Shown: positions 1 through 9,900, counted from the stretch's first letter. The stretch: DNA of 64,000 nt from Pseudonocardia sp. SCN 73-27 (GCA_001725415.1 MEGH01000020.1:30921-94920), one strand, 5' to 3'. The notes: a model not told the origin generated them from the letters alone. Numbers and translations: made by a program.

Positions 1-2
1 AC

Positions 3-887
3 GTGATGGAGCAGGCGCCGCCCGGACGGCGCGGGCTCTGGCTCAGCGCGGTCGGCAGCGCGACCTACGTCGGCTCGGCGCTCGCCTCCTTCGCACTGCT
101 GGCGCTGCGGTTGATCTCCGAGTCGGCCTACGAGGACTGGAGCTGGCGGCTCGCGTTCCTCGCCGGCGGGCTGATGGCACTCGTCGGGCTCTACATGCGG
201 CTCAAGCTCGACGAGACCCGGACCTTCCGGGAGCTGGAGGCCGCGGGGGAGACGGCGGTGCGGCCCATCCGCGACACCTTCCGCAACTGGCGGGTCTTCC
301 TGTTGCTGTTCACCTTGTTCGCGCTGCTCGCCGTGGTCGTGCACAACCTGCTCGGCTACCTCCCGACCTATCTGACGACGACCGGTGGGGTCCTCCCGGG
401 CACGGTGCTCGTGTCGGGCGGCGTCGCGCTGCTCGTGTGCGCGCTGCTCTGCATCCCGGCCGGGATCATGGCCGACCGGGTCGGACGCAAGCCGCTGCTG
501 GTCGCCGGCGTCGCGGTCGCCGTCGTCGGGTCGTTGCCGGCCTACCTGTTGGCGAGTGGCGGGACCCTGGCGAGCACCTTGGCGACGCAGATCATCCTCG
601 TGATCCCGGCGGCGCTGGTCACGGTGGGGGCGACCGTCGTCGCCGTCGAGATCGTGTCCGCACGGATCCGGGCGACCAGTACCGCGCTGGCATACAACGT
701 GGCCTACGCGATCTTCGGTGGCACCGCGCCGATCCTGGGCGCGCTCCTGACCGGCTGGTTCGGTCGCCTCGCCCCGGGCGGCTACATCACGGCGCTCGCG
801 CTCGTCGCGCTGGTCGTCGTCGTGGTCGCGTTGCCGGAGACACGGGGCCGCGACCGCGGCCGTGCCGTCGAGAAGGTGCTGCGATGA
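3..887 (+). CDS. MFS transporter, metabolite:H+ symporter type (5' end outside window)
   Basis: C-terminal two thirds of a major facilitator of the metabolite:H+ symporter (MHS) subfamily, an inner-membrane importer of small organic acids or amides. The visible part has about eight hydrophobic helices. The loop 'MADRVGRKPLLVAG' is the MFS signature repeat between TM8 and TM9, and an 'LPETRGR' ending follows the last helix. The reading frame is open at the window edge, and MHS proteins are usually 420-450 residues, so the true start lies upstream. The stop overlaps the next start (ATGA), so it is translationally coupled to the M20 hydrolase and amidase; uptake of an amide- or peptide-like substrate is inferred, but the substrate cannot be named. 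Confidence 0.88.
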   Translation: MMEQAPPGRRGLWLSAVGSATYVGSALASFALLALRLISESAYEDWSWRLAFLAGGLMALVGLYMRLKLDETRTFRELEAAGETAVRPIRDTFRNWRVFLLLFTLFALLAVVVHNLLGYLPTYLTTTGGVLPGTVLVSGGVALLVCALLCIPAGIMADRVGRKPLLVAGVAVAVVGSLPAYLLASGGTLASTLATQIILVIPAALVTVGATVVAVEIVSARIRATSTALAYNVAYAIFGGTAPILGALLTGWFGRLAPGGYITALALVALVVVVVALPETRGRDRGRAVEKVLR

Positions 888-2059
888 AGGACCGGATCGC
901 CGCAGAGTTCGCGCGCCACGAGCCCGCGGTCGTGGCGCTGTCGCAGGCGATGGGGGCGGACCCGGAGCCGGCCTTCGAGGAGTACCGGACGGCGGCCGCC
1001 GTCGTCGGGCTGCTGCGCGGGCACGGCGGGTTCACGGTCGAGGAGAAGGTGGCCGGGCTCGACACGGCGTTCACCGCCACCGTCGGCACCGGGTCGCTGG
1101 CGATCGGGCTCTGCGCCGAGCTCGACGCACTGCCCGGCATCGGGCACGGATGCGCGCACAACGTCATCACCGCGAGCTCGGTCGGGGCAGCCCTCGCGCT
1201 CGCCCCGGTCGTGGACGAGCTGGACCTCACGATCCGGCTGCTCGGGACACCCGCGGAGGAGGTCCTGGCCGGCAAGGCGATCATGCTGCGGGAAGGCGCA
1301 TTCGACGGCCTGCACGCGGCGTTGATGACCCACCCGACGCTCAAGGACATGGTCACCCCGACCATCCGCGCGGTCCGCCACTGGTCGGTCTCCTACCGGG
1401 GCCGCACCGCACATGCGTCGCGCCCGTTCGAGGCGCTCAACGCAGCCGACGCCGTGACGGTCGCGCAGGTCGGGATCGGACTGCTGCGTCAGCAGAAGCG
1501 TGACGCGGACCGGGTGCACACCTGGGTCAAGGAGGCGGGCACGGCGGTCAACGTCATCGCGGGCTCGGCCGTGGTCGAGTGCATGGTCCGCGCGGACACC
1601 CTGGACGAGGTCGACCGCCTCTGGCCCCGGGTGCGGTCCTGCTTCGAGGCGGGCGCCCTCGCCGCCGGCGTCGAGGTCGAGATCACCGAGCTGGCGTCGG
1701 CCCACGGTTTCCGGCACGACCACGACCTCGCCGGCCTCTTCCGGACGAACGCCGAGGCCCTCGGCCGGACGTTCCCGGATCACCCCGACAAGGCCATCGG
1801 GTCCACGGACATGGCCGAGGTCTCGGTCCGCATGCCCGCCATCCACCCGGTGCTGTCCTTCGACTCGCCACCCGAGGACGGCAACCACACCGCGGCGTTC
1901 GCCCGCACCGCATCCGGGCCCGAAGGGACGCGGGCGATCCACGACGGCGGCCTCGCGCTCGCCTGGACCATCGCCGACGCCGCGCAGGACACGACGCTCC
2001 GCCACCGGCTCACCGAGCCCGGCCCCTTCACCTGGGCAGAGCGAGGAGAGGACGCATGA
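884..2059 (+). CDS. M20 family amidohydrolase (AbgA/AbgB-like)
   Basis: Zinc-dependent amidohydrolase of peptidase family M20 (subfamily D style), 391 residues, expected to be cytoplasmic. Visible metal-site motifs are 'CAELDALPGIGHGCAHN' near residue 85, the catalytic glutamate pair in 'GTPAEE' near residue 125, and 'MTHPT'. The dimerisation lid domain carries 'TAHAS' near residue 175. The HGCAHN form resembles p-aminobenzoyl-glutamate hydrolase and related aminoacyl hydrolases, so a small N-acyl amino acid or amide is likely, but specificity cannot be read. ATG at 884 overlaps the transporter stop by four bases and the gene in turn overlaps the amidase start, giving a three-gene operon. Confidence 0.88.
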   Translation: MKDRIAAEFARHEPAVVALSQAMGADPEPAFEEYRTAAAVVGLLRGHGGFTVEEKVAGLDTAFTATVGTGSLAIGLCAELDALPGIGHGCAHNVITASSVGAALALAPVVDELDLTIRLLGTPAEEVLAGKAIMLREGAFDGLHAALMTHPTLKDMVTPTIRAVRHWSVSYRGRTAHASRPFEALNAADAVTVAQVGIGLLRQQKRDADRVHTWVKEAGTAVNVIAGSAVVECMVRADTLDEVDRLWPRVRSCFEAGALAAGVEVEITELASAHGFRHDHDLAGLFRTNAEALGRTFPDHPDKAIGSTDMAEVSVRMPAIHPVLSFDSPPEDGNHTAAFARTASGPEGTRAIHDGGLALAWTIADAAQDTTLRHRLTEPGPFTWAERGEDA

Positions 2060-3471
2060 CCTACGACCCGAGAACGTTCGACCCGCTGCGCTACTCCACC
2101 GCCACGGCGGCATTCCGCGACGGCGGCGACTCGCCCCGCGACTACCTCGAACGCTGTCTGGCGACGATCGTGGAACGCGAGCCGGTCGTGCAGGCCTGGG
2201 TGGTGCTCGACGAGGAGCGGGCCCGGACGCAGGCCGACGCCAGCACCGGGCGCTGGCGCCGCGGCGAGCCGCTCTCACCGATCGACGGCATGCCGATCGG
2301 CATCAAGGACCTGCTGGAGACCAAGGACATGCCCACACAGATGGGCTGCGCAGCCTTCGCGGGGAACTTCCCCCGGCGCGACAACGCCGCGGTCTGGGCA
2401 CTGCGGCAGGCCGGCGCCGTCGTTCTCGGCAAGACCGTGACCACCGAGCTGGGCGGGCCCGAGCCGAGCCGCACGACCAACCCCTTCGACCCCTGCCGCA
2501 CGCCGGGAGGGTCGTCGTCGGGTTCCGGCGCTGCGGTGGGGGCGCGGATGGTCCCGGCGACCATCGCGACCCAGACCGGCGGTTCCCTGATGCGACCCGC
2601 GAGCTACTGCGGCGTCTGGGGGTTGAAGCCGTCGCAAGGTGCGATCAACCGCGGCGAGCGGCAGACCGCCAGCACCACGACCCACGGTGTCCACGCGGGC
2701 TCCTCGGAGGACATGTGGCTGGTCGCCGTCGCGATCGCCGCACGCGCGGGCGGCGACCCGGGCCGGCCCGCCCTGCACGGTCCGGCCACCCCGCCGCCCG
2801 CCCGGGTGCCGAGCACGGTCGCGGTCGTCGAGACCGAGGCGTGGGAACGTCTGGACCCCGTGAGCCGCGGCGCGTTCGAGCAGGTCGTGGCTCAGGTCGA
2901 GGCGGCCGGGGTGCGGGTTCTGCGCCGCGGTGACGACGCCGTCGTCGAGGGCTTCGAACAGGCGCTCGTCGGTGCGACGGAGGTCGGGAGCGGCATCCTC
3001 GCGTGGGAGCACTCGTGGGCCTTCCGCGACCTCGCGCTCGCCCGGCCGGCGGACTTCAGCGACCGGGTCAAGAGGTTCTTCTTCGACACCGCCGCCCGGC
3101 TCGGTCCCCAGGGCTACGAGGACGCGCTCCGCCGGCGCGCCGCGTTGGTGGCCGCGTACACGCCGCTGGCGTCCCGGGTCGATGCCGTCGTGCTCCCGAC
3201 CTCGAGCGGGCCGGCCCCGATCTGGCCCGGGGACGTAGCCGGCGAACCACCGGTCCGCTGGCCCACCGGGGACCCGGGGTTCAACTTCCCGAGCTCGTTG
3301 CTGGGCGCGCCCGCGGTGAACGTCCCGCTGATGGGCGTCGGCGGTCTCCCGTTCGGACTGCAGGTCATGGGGCAGCCCGGGACGGACGCCCGCACGGTCG
3401 CGATCGCGGGCTGGATGGGCTCGGACCTCCGACCGGTCGTTGTCCGAACCGCCGGGAGCCGGGACGCGTAG
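2056..3471 (+). CDS. Amidase (amidase-signature family)
   Basis: Amidase-signature hydrolase of 471 residues that cleaves carboxamides to acid and ammonia. The Ser-cisSer-Lys triad is visible: Lys in 'GMPIGIKDLLE' near residue 80, the glycine/serine loop 'PGGSSSGSGAA', and the nucleophile in 'TQTGGSLMRPA' (most family members read DTGGSIRxPA). The C-terminal 'LPFGLQVMG' segment closes the fold. ATG at 2056 overlaps the M20 stop (ATGA). Together with the upstream transporter and M20 hydrolase it probably forms an uptake-and-deamidation pathway; the physiological substrate is unknown. Confidence 0.9.
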   Translation: MTYDPRTFDPLRYSTATAAFRDGGDSPRDYLERCLATIVEREPVVQAWVVLDEERARTQADASTGRWRRGEPLSPIDGMPIGIKDLLETKDMPTQMGCAAFAGNFPRRDNAAVWALRQAGAVVLGKTVTTELGGPEPSRTTNPFDPCRTPGGSSSGSGAAVGARMVPATIATQTGGSLMRPASYCGVWGLKPSQGAINRGERQTASTTTHGVHAGSSEDMWLVAVAIAARAGGDPGRPALHGPATPPPARVPSTVAVVETEAWERLDPVSRGAFEQVVAQVEAAGVRVLRRGDDAVVEGFEQALVGATEVGSGILAWEHSWAFRDLALARPADFSDRVKRFFFDTAARLGPQGYEDALRRRAALVAAYTPLASRVDAVVLPTSSGPAPIWPGDVAGEPPVRWPTGDPGFNFPSSLLGAPAVNVPLMGVGGLPFGLQVMGQPGTDARTVAIAGWMGSDLRPVVVRTAGSRDA

Positions 3472-3492
3472 CGCAGCGCTGTTCGAATGCGC

Positions 3493-3517
3493 GGCCGACA
3501 CCCCACGGGTGCCGGCC
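3493..3517. terminator. Possible bidirectional hairpin terminator
   Basis: Arms GGCCGACACCC and GGGTGCCGGCC pair with one mismatch around a 3-base loop, between the convergent amidase and sigma-factor genes. No T-tract follows, as is common in high-GC actinobacteria. Hairpin seen; termination inferred. Confidence 0.4.
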
Positions 3518-3647
3518 GGGTCAGCGGGAGGGTTGTCGCCCCGTCGGGCGGCCGGAGCGTCGAGCGGACAGCGCTGCCGGCGGTGTCAGCACCTGCCAGG
3601 GACGTCAGAGGTCTCCGCCGGGCCGACGTGGTGCCGGACCGACCCGG

Positions 3648-4598
3648 TCACGCGCTCCGGGGCGGGTCCGGACGCCGCCGGTCGGCGTCCTCGAGCCCGC
3701 GCCGGAGCGTGGCGAGGGTGCGCGACAGCAGCCGGGAGACGTGCATCTGTGAGAGCCCGAGCTCGGCGCCGATCTCGGACTGTGTCCTGTCCTCGAAGAA
3801 CCGCAGCACGAGGATCCGTTGCTCCCGGGCGGTCAGGCGGACGACCAGGGGGCGGAGTAGCTCCTGGTCCTCGATGTGCCCGAAGGCGGCGTCGACCGCC
3901 CCGAGGGTGTCGTAGGTGTCCCCGGTCTCGTCGTCGACGGCGCACAGGGGGGTGGCGTGCTGGTCGGCCTTGGCCGCCAGCGCCTCGACGACGTCCTCGC
4001 GGTCGACGCCGAGCGCGTCGGCCAGCTCGCTCGGCCGGGGTGCCCGGCCGAGCCGTTGCGCCAGCGGGTCGGACGCCTTCGCGATCGCGATGCCGAGGTC
4101 CTTGACCGGTCGGGGGACCGAGGTCGCCCACGTGCGGTCGCGGAAGTAGCGCTTGATCTCCCCGCGCACGCAGGGCACGAGGTAGCCGAGGAAGTCGCCC
4201 TTCGCGCGGTCGGGATCCCAGCGATCGATGGCCGCGACCATGGCGGCGGCGCCGGTCTGGACGAGGTCCTCGCGGCTGGTGTGGTGGCGGCCGGCGTAGC
4301 GGGCCACGACCTGCTCGACGACCGGCAGGAACGTGCTCACCAGCTGCTCCATGATCGTGTCGCGTTCGGGCGCGTCGTCGTCGAGTGCGGCGTAGCGGTG
4401 GAGCAGCGCCATCGGTCCGGGCCCGGTGCGATCGCCGGCCCCTCCGGGTGACGCGCGACCGCCCGTGGCGGGGAAGGACGGGTGGGCGCCGCCCGCCCGC
4501 TGCAGGTGCAGACGGTGTCCCGGCGCCCCGTCGACGGCCCCGGCCGCGACGACCCGCACGAGGTGGTGGTCGGGTCGCGGTGGAACGTCGGTGCTCAC
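3648..4598 (-). CDS. RNA polymerase sigma factor, SigB/SigF/SigG family
   Basis: Alternative sigma-70 factor of the SigB/F/G type (general stress, sporulation or osmotic control in actinobacteria), 316 residues from the chosen start. Region 2 is visible as 'REDLVQTGAAAMVAAIDRWD' then 'FLGYLVPCVRGEIKRYFRD', region 3 around 'RPSELADALGVD', and region 4 as 'LTAREQRILVLRFFEDRTQS' with recognition helix 'LGLSQMHVSRLL'. GTG at 4598 is chosen because GGGGAG lies just upstream and the start overlaps the stop of a 34-codon ORF (GTGA). The first 62 residues are low-complexity and have no family match; ATG at 4412 fits the usual family length of about 255 but has no ribosome site. No anti-sigma gene is adjacent. 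Confidence 0.92.
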   Translation of the reverse strand: MSTDVPPRPDHHLVRVVAAGAVDGAPGHRLHLQRAGGAHPSFPATGGRASPGGAGDRTGPGPMALLHRYAALDDDAPERDTIMEQLVSTFLPVVEQVVARYAGRHHTSREDLVQTGAAAMVAAIDRWDPDRAKGDFLGYLVPCVRGEIKRYFRDRTWATSVPRPVKDLGIAIAKASDPLAQRLGRAPRPSELADALGVDREDVVEALAAKADQHATPLCAVDDETGDTYDTLGAVDAAFGHIEDQELLRPLVVRLTAREQRILVLRFFEDRTQSEIGAELGLSQMHVSRLLSRTLATLRRGLEDADRRRPDPPRSA

Positions 4599-4699
4599 TC
4601 GTGCTCCCCGGGCGTCACGCCCCGGACGGGATCGGCCCCTTCGTGGGGCGCGACCCGGTCACCTCGACGTTGCGGGACATGGTCGGCGACCTCGGGCAT
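4595..4699 (-). CDS. 34-residue ORF coupled to the sigma factor
   Basis: Short ORF starting MPEVADHVPQRRGDRV, preceded by GAGGTGAGGA six bases before its ATG at 4699. Its TGA overlaps the sigma-factor GTG by four bases. Charged and soluble, with no signal peptide or recognised domain. The good ribosome site and exact coupling suggest it is translated, either as a leader controlling sigma-factor translation or as a small protein; this is inference. Confidence 0.45.
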   Translation of the reverse strand: MPEVADHVPQRRGDRVAPHEGADPVRGVTPGEHE

Positions 4700-4772
4700 G
4701 TGCGGTCCTCACCTCGTTCGTCGGGCTCGTCCCTCGTGGCCTACCCGGCCTGATGGTCACGAGAGCCGGCCC

Positions 4773-4797
4773 GACCCTTCGATTGCCTGACGAAACC
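4773..4797 (-). promoter_or_regulatory. Candidate SigF-type promoter for the sigma operon
   Basis: On the minus strand GGTTT is followed after 15 bases by GGGTC, nine of ten positions of the actinobacterial SigF consensus GGTTT-N15-GGGTA. It lies about 74 bases before the 34-codon ORF. This suggests autoregulation of the stress sigma factor; no transcription start is known. Confidence 0.5.
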
Positions 4798-4873
4798 GAT
4801 GGCCGACCGGGGGCCCAGCCCGTCCCGCGACCAGCCGGGAGGGCTGGTCGTCGGGGGCGGTGCGGCGCCGCGC

Positions 4874-6013
4874 TCAGGCTTCGGCGGCCTCGCTCGGTGC
4901 GGTGGTCGCGGCGGGCGTGCGGGTCGTCGTGGACGTGCCGGTCGCCGGTTCGCCCTGTTCGAGCCGCTGCCGCTGGGGCACCACCGTGTACTTCGGGTCG
5001 TCGGCCGACTGCATGCCGGCGTGGAAGACGCCCCAGCGGGTGGCCGCGGAGGCGGCCAGCATCGCCGCACCGCAGACCGCGCTCGCGACTCGGCTTCGGC
5101 GGCCGAGCACCGCCCCGACGACGCCCGCCACGGACAGCAGCGTGCCCGCCCGGACGTAGGCACCGCCGCGGCCCTGGGAGTACACCTCGCCGACCATGCC
5201 GAGCCGGCGCTCCATGCGCTCGAACGTCGCCAGCTCGAGTGCGGTCCCGGCGAGGGCCAGTGCGCGGGCCGGACCCGTCTCCGCGACCGGTGCGGTGAGC
5301 AGCCCCAGCCCGCCCGCGGCGGTCGCCCCGGACCCGACGAACACGAACGGCATCTCGCGGTAGCCGTCGTGCCATGCGGGAACGGCGGTGTCGCTGATCA
5401 GCGCAGCGGTGTAGGAGGCGACGGCCGGGCCGAGCGTCGCCGCCGCGACCGTCGCGGCCGCCCCGGCGCGGGGGGCCCGCCCGGTCACCGCCGACGCGGC
5501 GGCGGCCCCGGCGACCGGGATGTAGCCCGCGAGCAGCCAGGAGCCGACGCTCATCGGCGAGGTCACCTTGAACACCCGGAGCATGTTCAGGAACCGCTGC
5601 GGTCTGCCGAGGTCGTGCACCAGACCGACCAGCGACAGGAACCCGGCGGCGACGGCGCCGACCTTGCTGCTCCGCTCCAGCCGCCGCCGTCCCGTCCGCT
5701 GGGCACCGGCACCCAGCAGGGACGCCGCTCCCGCGAGGCCGCCGAGGAACAGGTAGCCCGGGATGTCGGGGGCCTCCCACACCGGCTTGTTGATCACCGG
5801 TTCGGCGTAGTACGAGGTGAAGGTGGCGTCGGGGACCTGCGGGGTCTCCCCGCCGCGGCGCCGCCTGCCCCTGCCGCCGCGCGGTCTGCCCGTGGTGACG
5901 CCGGTGACGGCCTCGCGGTCGGGGCGCACGCCCCGCAGGCCGTCCTTCGTGACGTCGGTACCGGGGGTGCCGGCGCCCTGGCGCTCGCGTTCGACGGCGT
6001 CGTCGGTGGGCAT
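4874..6013 (-). CDS. nrfD: NrfD/PsrC-type membrane subunit of formate dehydrogenase
   Basis: Integral membrane protein of the NrfD/PsrC family, 379 residues, which passes electrons between the iron-sulfur subunit and the quinone pool. A basic, disordered N-terminus of about 65 residues is followed by 'PDIPGYLFLGGLAG', the conserved first helix of the family, then about seven more helices and a soluble tail. Start ATG at 6013 shares one base with the stop of the ferredoxin subunit (TGATG) and has AGGAGG before it. It is the last gene of the ctaC-to-nrfD operon. It replaces the cytochrome b subunit (FdnI) of E. coli formate dehydrogenase N, so no heme-binding b subunit is present. Quinone reduction is inferred from family and context. 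Confidence 0.85.
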   Translation of the reverse strand: MPTDDAVERERQGAGTPGTDVTKDGLRGVRPDREAVTGVTTGRPRGGRGRRRRGGETPQVPDATFTSYYAEPVINKPVWEAPDIPGYLFLGGLAGAASLLGAGAQRTGRRRLERSSKVGAVAAGFLSLVGLVHDLGRPQRFLNMLRVFKVTSPMSVGSWLLAGYIPVAGAAAASAVTGRAPRAGAAATVAAATLGPAVASYTAALISDTAVPAWHDGYREMPFVFVGSGATAAGGLGLLTAPVAETGPARALALAGTALELATFERMERRLGMVGEVYSQGRGGAYVRAGTLLSVAGVVGAVLGRRSRVASAVCGAAMLAASAATRWGVFHAGMQSADDPKYTVVPQRQRLEQGEPATGTSTTTRTPAATTAPSEAAEA

Positions 6014-6993
6014 CAGATCCTCCTTCCGGCGACGAACGCCGCGACGGCCGCGCCGACGAGCGTGGCCGCGGCCGCCCCGACCCGCCGCCACATCGCGGGC
6101 AGGTCCCGGGTCGTGACGACCGGGTCCGGGGGCAGCCCGTAGACCTCGGGCTCGTCGAGCAGCAGGAAGAACGCGCCGTCGCCGCCGACGCCGTCGTGCG
6201 GGTCCCGCCCGTAGAGGCGGGCGTCGGTCACCCCGCCGTCGTGCAGGCTCGCGAGGCGGGCGCCGGCACGTTCGCGCAGCTCGTCGAGCGGGCCGAACTG
6301 GATGGAGTCCGTGGGGCAGTTCTTGGCGCAGGCCGGCTCCTGCCCGACGGTCAGCCGGTCGTAGCACAGCGTGCACTTCCAGGCCCGGCCGTCGTCCTTG
6401 CGCTGGTCGATGACCCCGTACGGACAGGCGGGGATGCAGTAGCCGCAGCCGTTGCAGATGTCCTCCTGCACCACGACGGTCCCGAACTCGGTGCGGAACA
6501 GCGACCCGGTCGGGCAGACGTCGAGGCACGCGGCGTGGGTGCAGTGCTTGCACACGTCCGAGGCCATGAGCCAGCGCAGGTCGCCCGGGTCGCCGGGCGT
6601 GGTCGGAGTCGTCCCGGCCTCGTCGGGCGACGTGCCGGAGCCCTGCGGGGCGAGCGCGAGGACGTCGACGCCTTCGTGGAGGACACCCGGGTCCTGGACG
6701 GCGAGGGGTTTGCGCTGCTCGACGAACGCGACGTGGCGCCACGTGTCGGCGCCGAGCCCCTGGGTGTTGTCCATGGACATGCCGGTGAAGACCAGCCCGT
6801 CCTCGGGAATGGCGTTCCACTCCTTGCACGCGACCTCGCAGGCCTTGCAGCCGATGCAGACCGACGTGTCGGTGAAGAAGCCCATCCGCGGCGGATGGTC
6901 GGTCCAGCCGCCCTGGGCGGCGGGATCGGTGTCGCCGAGCAGGGCCCCGGTCAGGTCGGGCCTGCGGCCGATGGTGACGTCGACGGGGGCCAT
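6013..6993 (-). CDS. fdhB: Formate dehydrogenase iron-sulfur subunit (four [4Fe-4S])
   Basis: Electron-transfer subunit of the FdnH/HybA type, 326 residues. Sixteen cluster cysteines fall in four groups: 'CIGCKACEVAC', 'CKHCTHAACLDVC', 'CNGCGYCIPAC' and 'CTLCYDR' with 'CAKNC'. A hydrophobic segment at the extreme C-terminus ('AAAATLVGAAVAAFVAG') is a likely single membrane anchor, as in FdnH. There is no signal peptide. An insertion of about 45 residues, rich in Gly, Thr and Pro, lies between the first and second cysteine groups. It starts one base after the catalytic subunit ends and shares a base with the NrfD gene, so all three subunits are probably made in step. Confidence 0.93.
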   Translation of the reverse strand: MAPVDVTIGRRPDLTGALLGDTDPAAQGGWTDHPPRMGFFTDTSVCIGCKACEVACKEWNAIPEDGLVFTGMSMDNTQGLGADTWRHVAFVEQRKPLAVQDPGVLHEGVDVLALAPQGSGTSPDEAGTTPTTPGDPGDLRWLMASDVCKHCTHAACLDVCPTGSLFRTEFGTVVVQEDICNGCGYCIPACPYGVIDQRKDDGRAWKCTLCYDRLTVGQEPACAKNCPTDSIQFGPLDELRERAGARLASLHDGGVTDARLYGRDPHDGVGGDGAFFLLLDEPEVYGLPPDPVVTTRDLPAMWRRVGAAAATLVGAAVAAFVAGRRI

Positions 6994-6994
6994 G

Positions 6995-9900
6995 TCAGAT
7001 CTCCGTCCCGGTGTGCTCGGTGATGCCTGCCCGGCGCTGGTACTCCTTCACCAGCTCCACCCGCGCCGGCCCGCGCGGACGCCGGCCCGGCCGGATGTCG
7101 CACTGCCCGACCTTGACCTCCTGGATGTGGGAGTTGGGGTCGAGCGAGAGGTGCGCGAGGTCGTTGGCGGAGTCGCCGCGCGCGAGGCCTCCCTGCCCCC
7201 AGTGGTACGGCAGCCCCACGTGGTGCAGGACCCTGCCGTTGATCGTCATCGGCGTCATGCGCTCGGTGACCAGGACCCGGGCCTCGATGCAGTTGCGGGC
7301 CGTGACGATCGTCGCCCATCCGGCGTGCTCGAGCCCGCGCTCGCGCGCGAGCTCGGGGGAGACCTCGCAGAACATCTCCGGCGCGAGCTCGGCGAGATAG
7401 GGCTGGTAGCGGCTCATCCCCCCGGCCGTGTGGTGCTCGGCGATCCGGTAGGTGCTCATCATGTACGGGAACACCTCGGCCCCCGGCTCCGAGCCGCTGG
7501 GCTGGAACCGGTCGTCCGGATGGACCATCGACAGGATCTGGCGGACCGGGTTGCGCTGCTGGGAGTACAGCAGGTTGGGCACCGGGGACTCCTGGGGCTC
7601 GTAGTGCGTCGGCAGCGGACCGTCGGTCAGCCCGGCCGGTACGAACAGCCACGACTTCCCGTCGGCCTGCATGACGAACGGGTCCACGCCCGCCAGCGCC
7701 TCGGCGCCGCTCGCGTCGGTGGGCGGCCGGTAGTGCGGTGACTTGGAGGCGGTGAAGTCGGGGATGTCGTGCCCCTGCCAGAGCGCCTTCTCCTCGTCCC
7801 ACCAGACGAGTGCCTTGCGCGCGCTCCAGGGTTTGCCGTCCGGGTCGGCGGAGGCCCGGTTGTAGAGCACGCGGCGGTTCGCGGGCCATGCCCAACCCCA
7901 CTGGTTCGCCACCCAGTTCTGCTCCGTCGCCGGCGTGCGTCGCGACGCCTGGTTGACCCCGTCCGAGTAGACGCCGCAGTAGATCCAGCAGCCGCACGCC
8001 GTGGAGCCGTCATCGTTGAGCTGCTCGTAGGAGCTCAACGGCCCACCCTCGGCATCCCAGCCGTTGATCTCGGCGAGGACCGCCTCGGCCTCGGGCTCGA
8101 CGTCGCCGGGGTGGGACTGCAGCGGCGTGGTCGGGTAGTCCCACGTGAGATCCAGGAGCGGGCGGTCCATCTCGTCGGTACTGCCCGCGAGCTTCTCCCG
8201 GATCCTGCGGCCCAGGTGGAAGGCGAACCACAGGTCGCTGCGGGCGTCGCCGGCCGGTTCGACGGCCTGGTGGTGCCACTGCAACATCCGCTGGGTGTTG
8301 GTGAAGCTGCCGTCCTTCTCGGTGTGCGCGGCGGCCGGCAGGAAGAACACCTCGGTGCCGATGTCCTCGGTGCGCAGCTCGCCGGTCTCGATCTCGGGCC
8401 CGTCCTTCCACCAGGTGGCGGACTCGATGAGCGAGAAGTCGCGCACGACCAGCCACTCGAGATTGGCCATGCCCATCCGCTGCATCTTCGCGTTGGCCGA
8501 CCCGACCGCCGGGTTCTCGCCCAGCACGAAGTAGCCCTTGCAGTTCCCGGCCAACTGGGCCATCACGGTCTCGTACGTGGAGTGGCTGCCGGTGAGCCGC
8601 GGCAGGTAGTCGAAGCAGAAGTCGTTCTCCGGTGTCGCGGCCGGACCCCACCAGGCCTTGAGCAGGCTCACCGTGTAGGCCCGCATCTCGGCCCAATAGC
8701 CCTTGCGCGGGGACTCGCCCTCGATGAACGAGTCGAGATCCATGTGCGCGTGCGCGTGCGGCATCGGGATGTAGCCCGGCAGCAGATTGAACAGCGTCGG
8801 GATGTCGGTGCTGCCCTGGATCGAGGCGTGCCCCCGCAGGGCCATGATCCCGCCGCCCGGACGACCGATGTTGCCCAGCAGCTGTTGGAGCACGGCGGCG
8901 GTGCGGATGTACTGCACCCCGACGGTGTGCTGCGTCCAGCCCACGGAGTAGACGAACGCGCTGGTCCGGTCCCGGCCGGAGTTGTCGGTCAGCAGCTCGC
9001 AGACCTGACGGAACGTGTCCTGGGGGACGCCGCAGATCTGCTCGACCATCTCCGGGGTGTAGCGGGCGTAGTGCCGCTTGAGGACCTGGTAGACGCAGCG
9101 CGGGTGCTGCAGCGTCGGGTCGACCTCGGGTTCCCCGGCGATCGCCGCGCCGCCCGAGCCGTGGGCCTCACCGCGCCCGGACTGGCGCACGCTCTTGCTG
9201 CTGGCCCTGCCCTTCTTCGTGCCGGGATGGTCCTCGTACTCCTGGTCGCGCTGGCCCGAGGCGGCCTGGACCTCCATGCCCTCGTACTGCCAGGTGTGGA
9301 AGTCGTAGGTGCGCTCCTCCGTGTCCAGCCCGGAGAAGACGCCGTCGAGGTCCTCGGTGTCGCGGTACTCGTCGGTGAGGATGGTGCCGGCGTTGGTGTA
9401 CGCGACGATGTACTCGCGGAAGTCCTTCTCGTTGGCCAGGACGTAGTTGATGATCCCGCCGAGGAACGCGATGTCCGTGCCGGCACGCAGCGGGACGTGG
9501 AGGTCGGCCAGCGCGCTGGTCCGGGTGAACCGCGGGTCGACGTGGATCACCGTCGCGCCGCGGGCCTTGGCCTCCATCACCCACTGGAACCCGACGGGAT
9601 GGCACTCGGCCATGTTCGATCCCTCGAGCACGATGCAGTCGGAGTTCTGCAGGTCCTGCTGGAAGGTCGTGGCGCCGCCGCGACCGAACGAGGTCCCCAG
9701 ACCGGGGACGGTGGCGGAGTGTCAAATACGGGCCTGGTTCTCGATCTGGATCGCGCCCAGTGCCGTGAACAGCTTCTTGAGCAGGTAGTTCTCCTCGTTG
9801 TCCAACGTCGCGCCGCCGAGAGAGGCCAGGCCCATGGTGCGGCGCACGCGCGCGTCGTCGGACTTCCACTGCCAACCCTCGCGGCGGGTGGCGACGACCC

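Noticed and set aside
437-2059. Longer 540-residue version of the M20 hydrolase
   Set aside because: The first 149 codons overlap the transporter out of frame, with an Arg/Gly-rich shadow composition; ATG 884 with the ATGA overlap is the natural start.
6995-9631. fdhA called as two separate genes (188 and 878 codons)
   Set aside because: Both parts are in one frame separated by TGA in the FDH Sec motif with a SECIS hairpin, so it is one selenoprotein gene.
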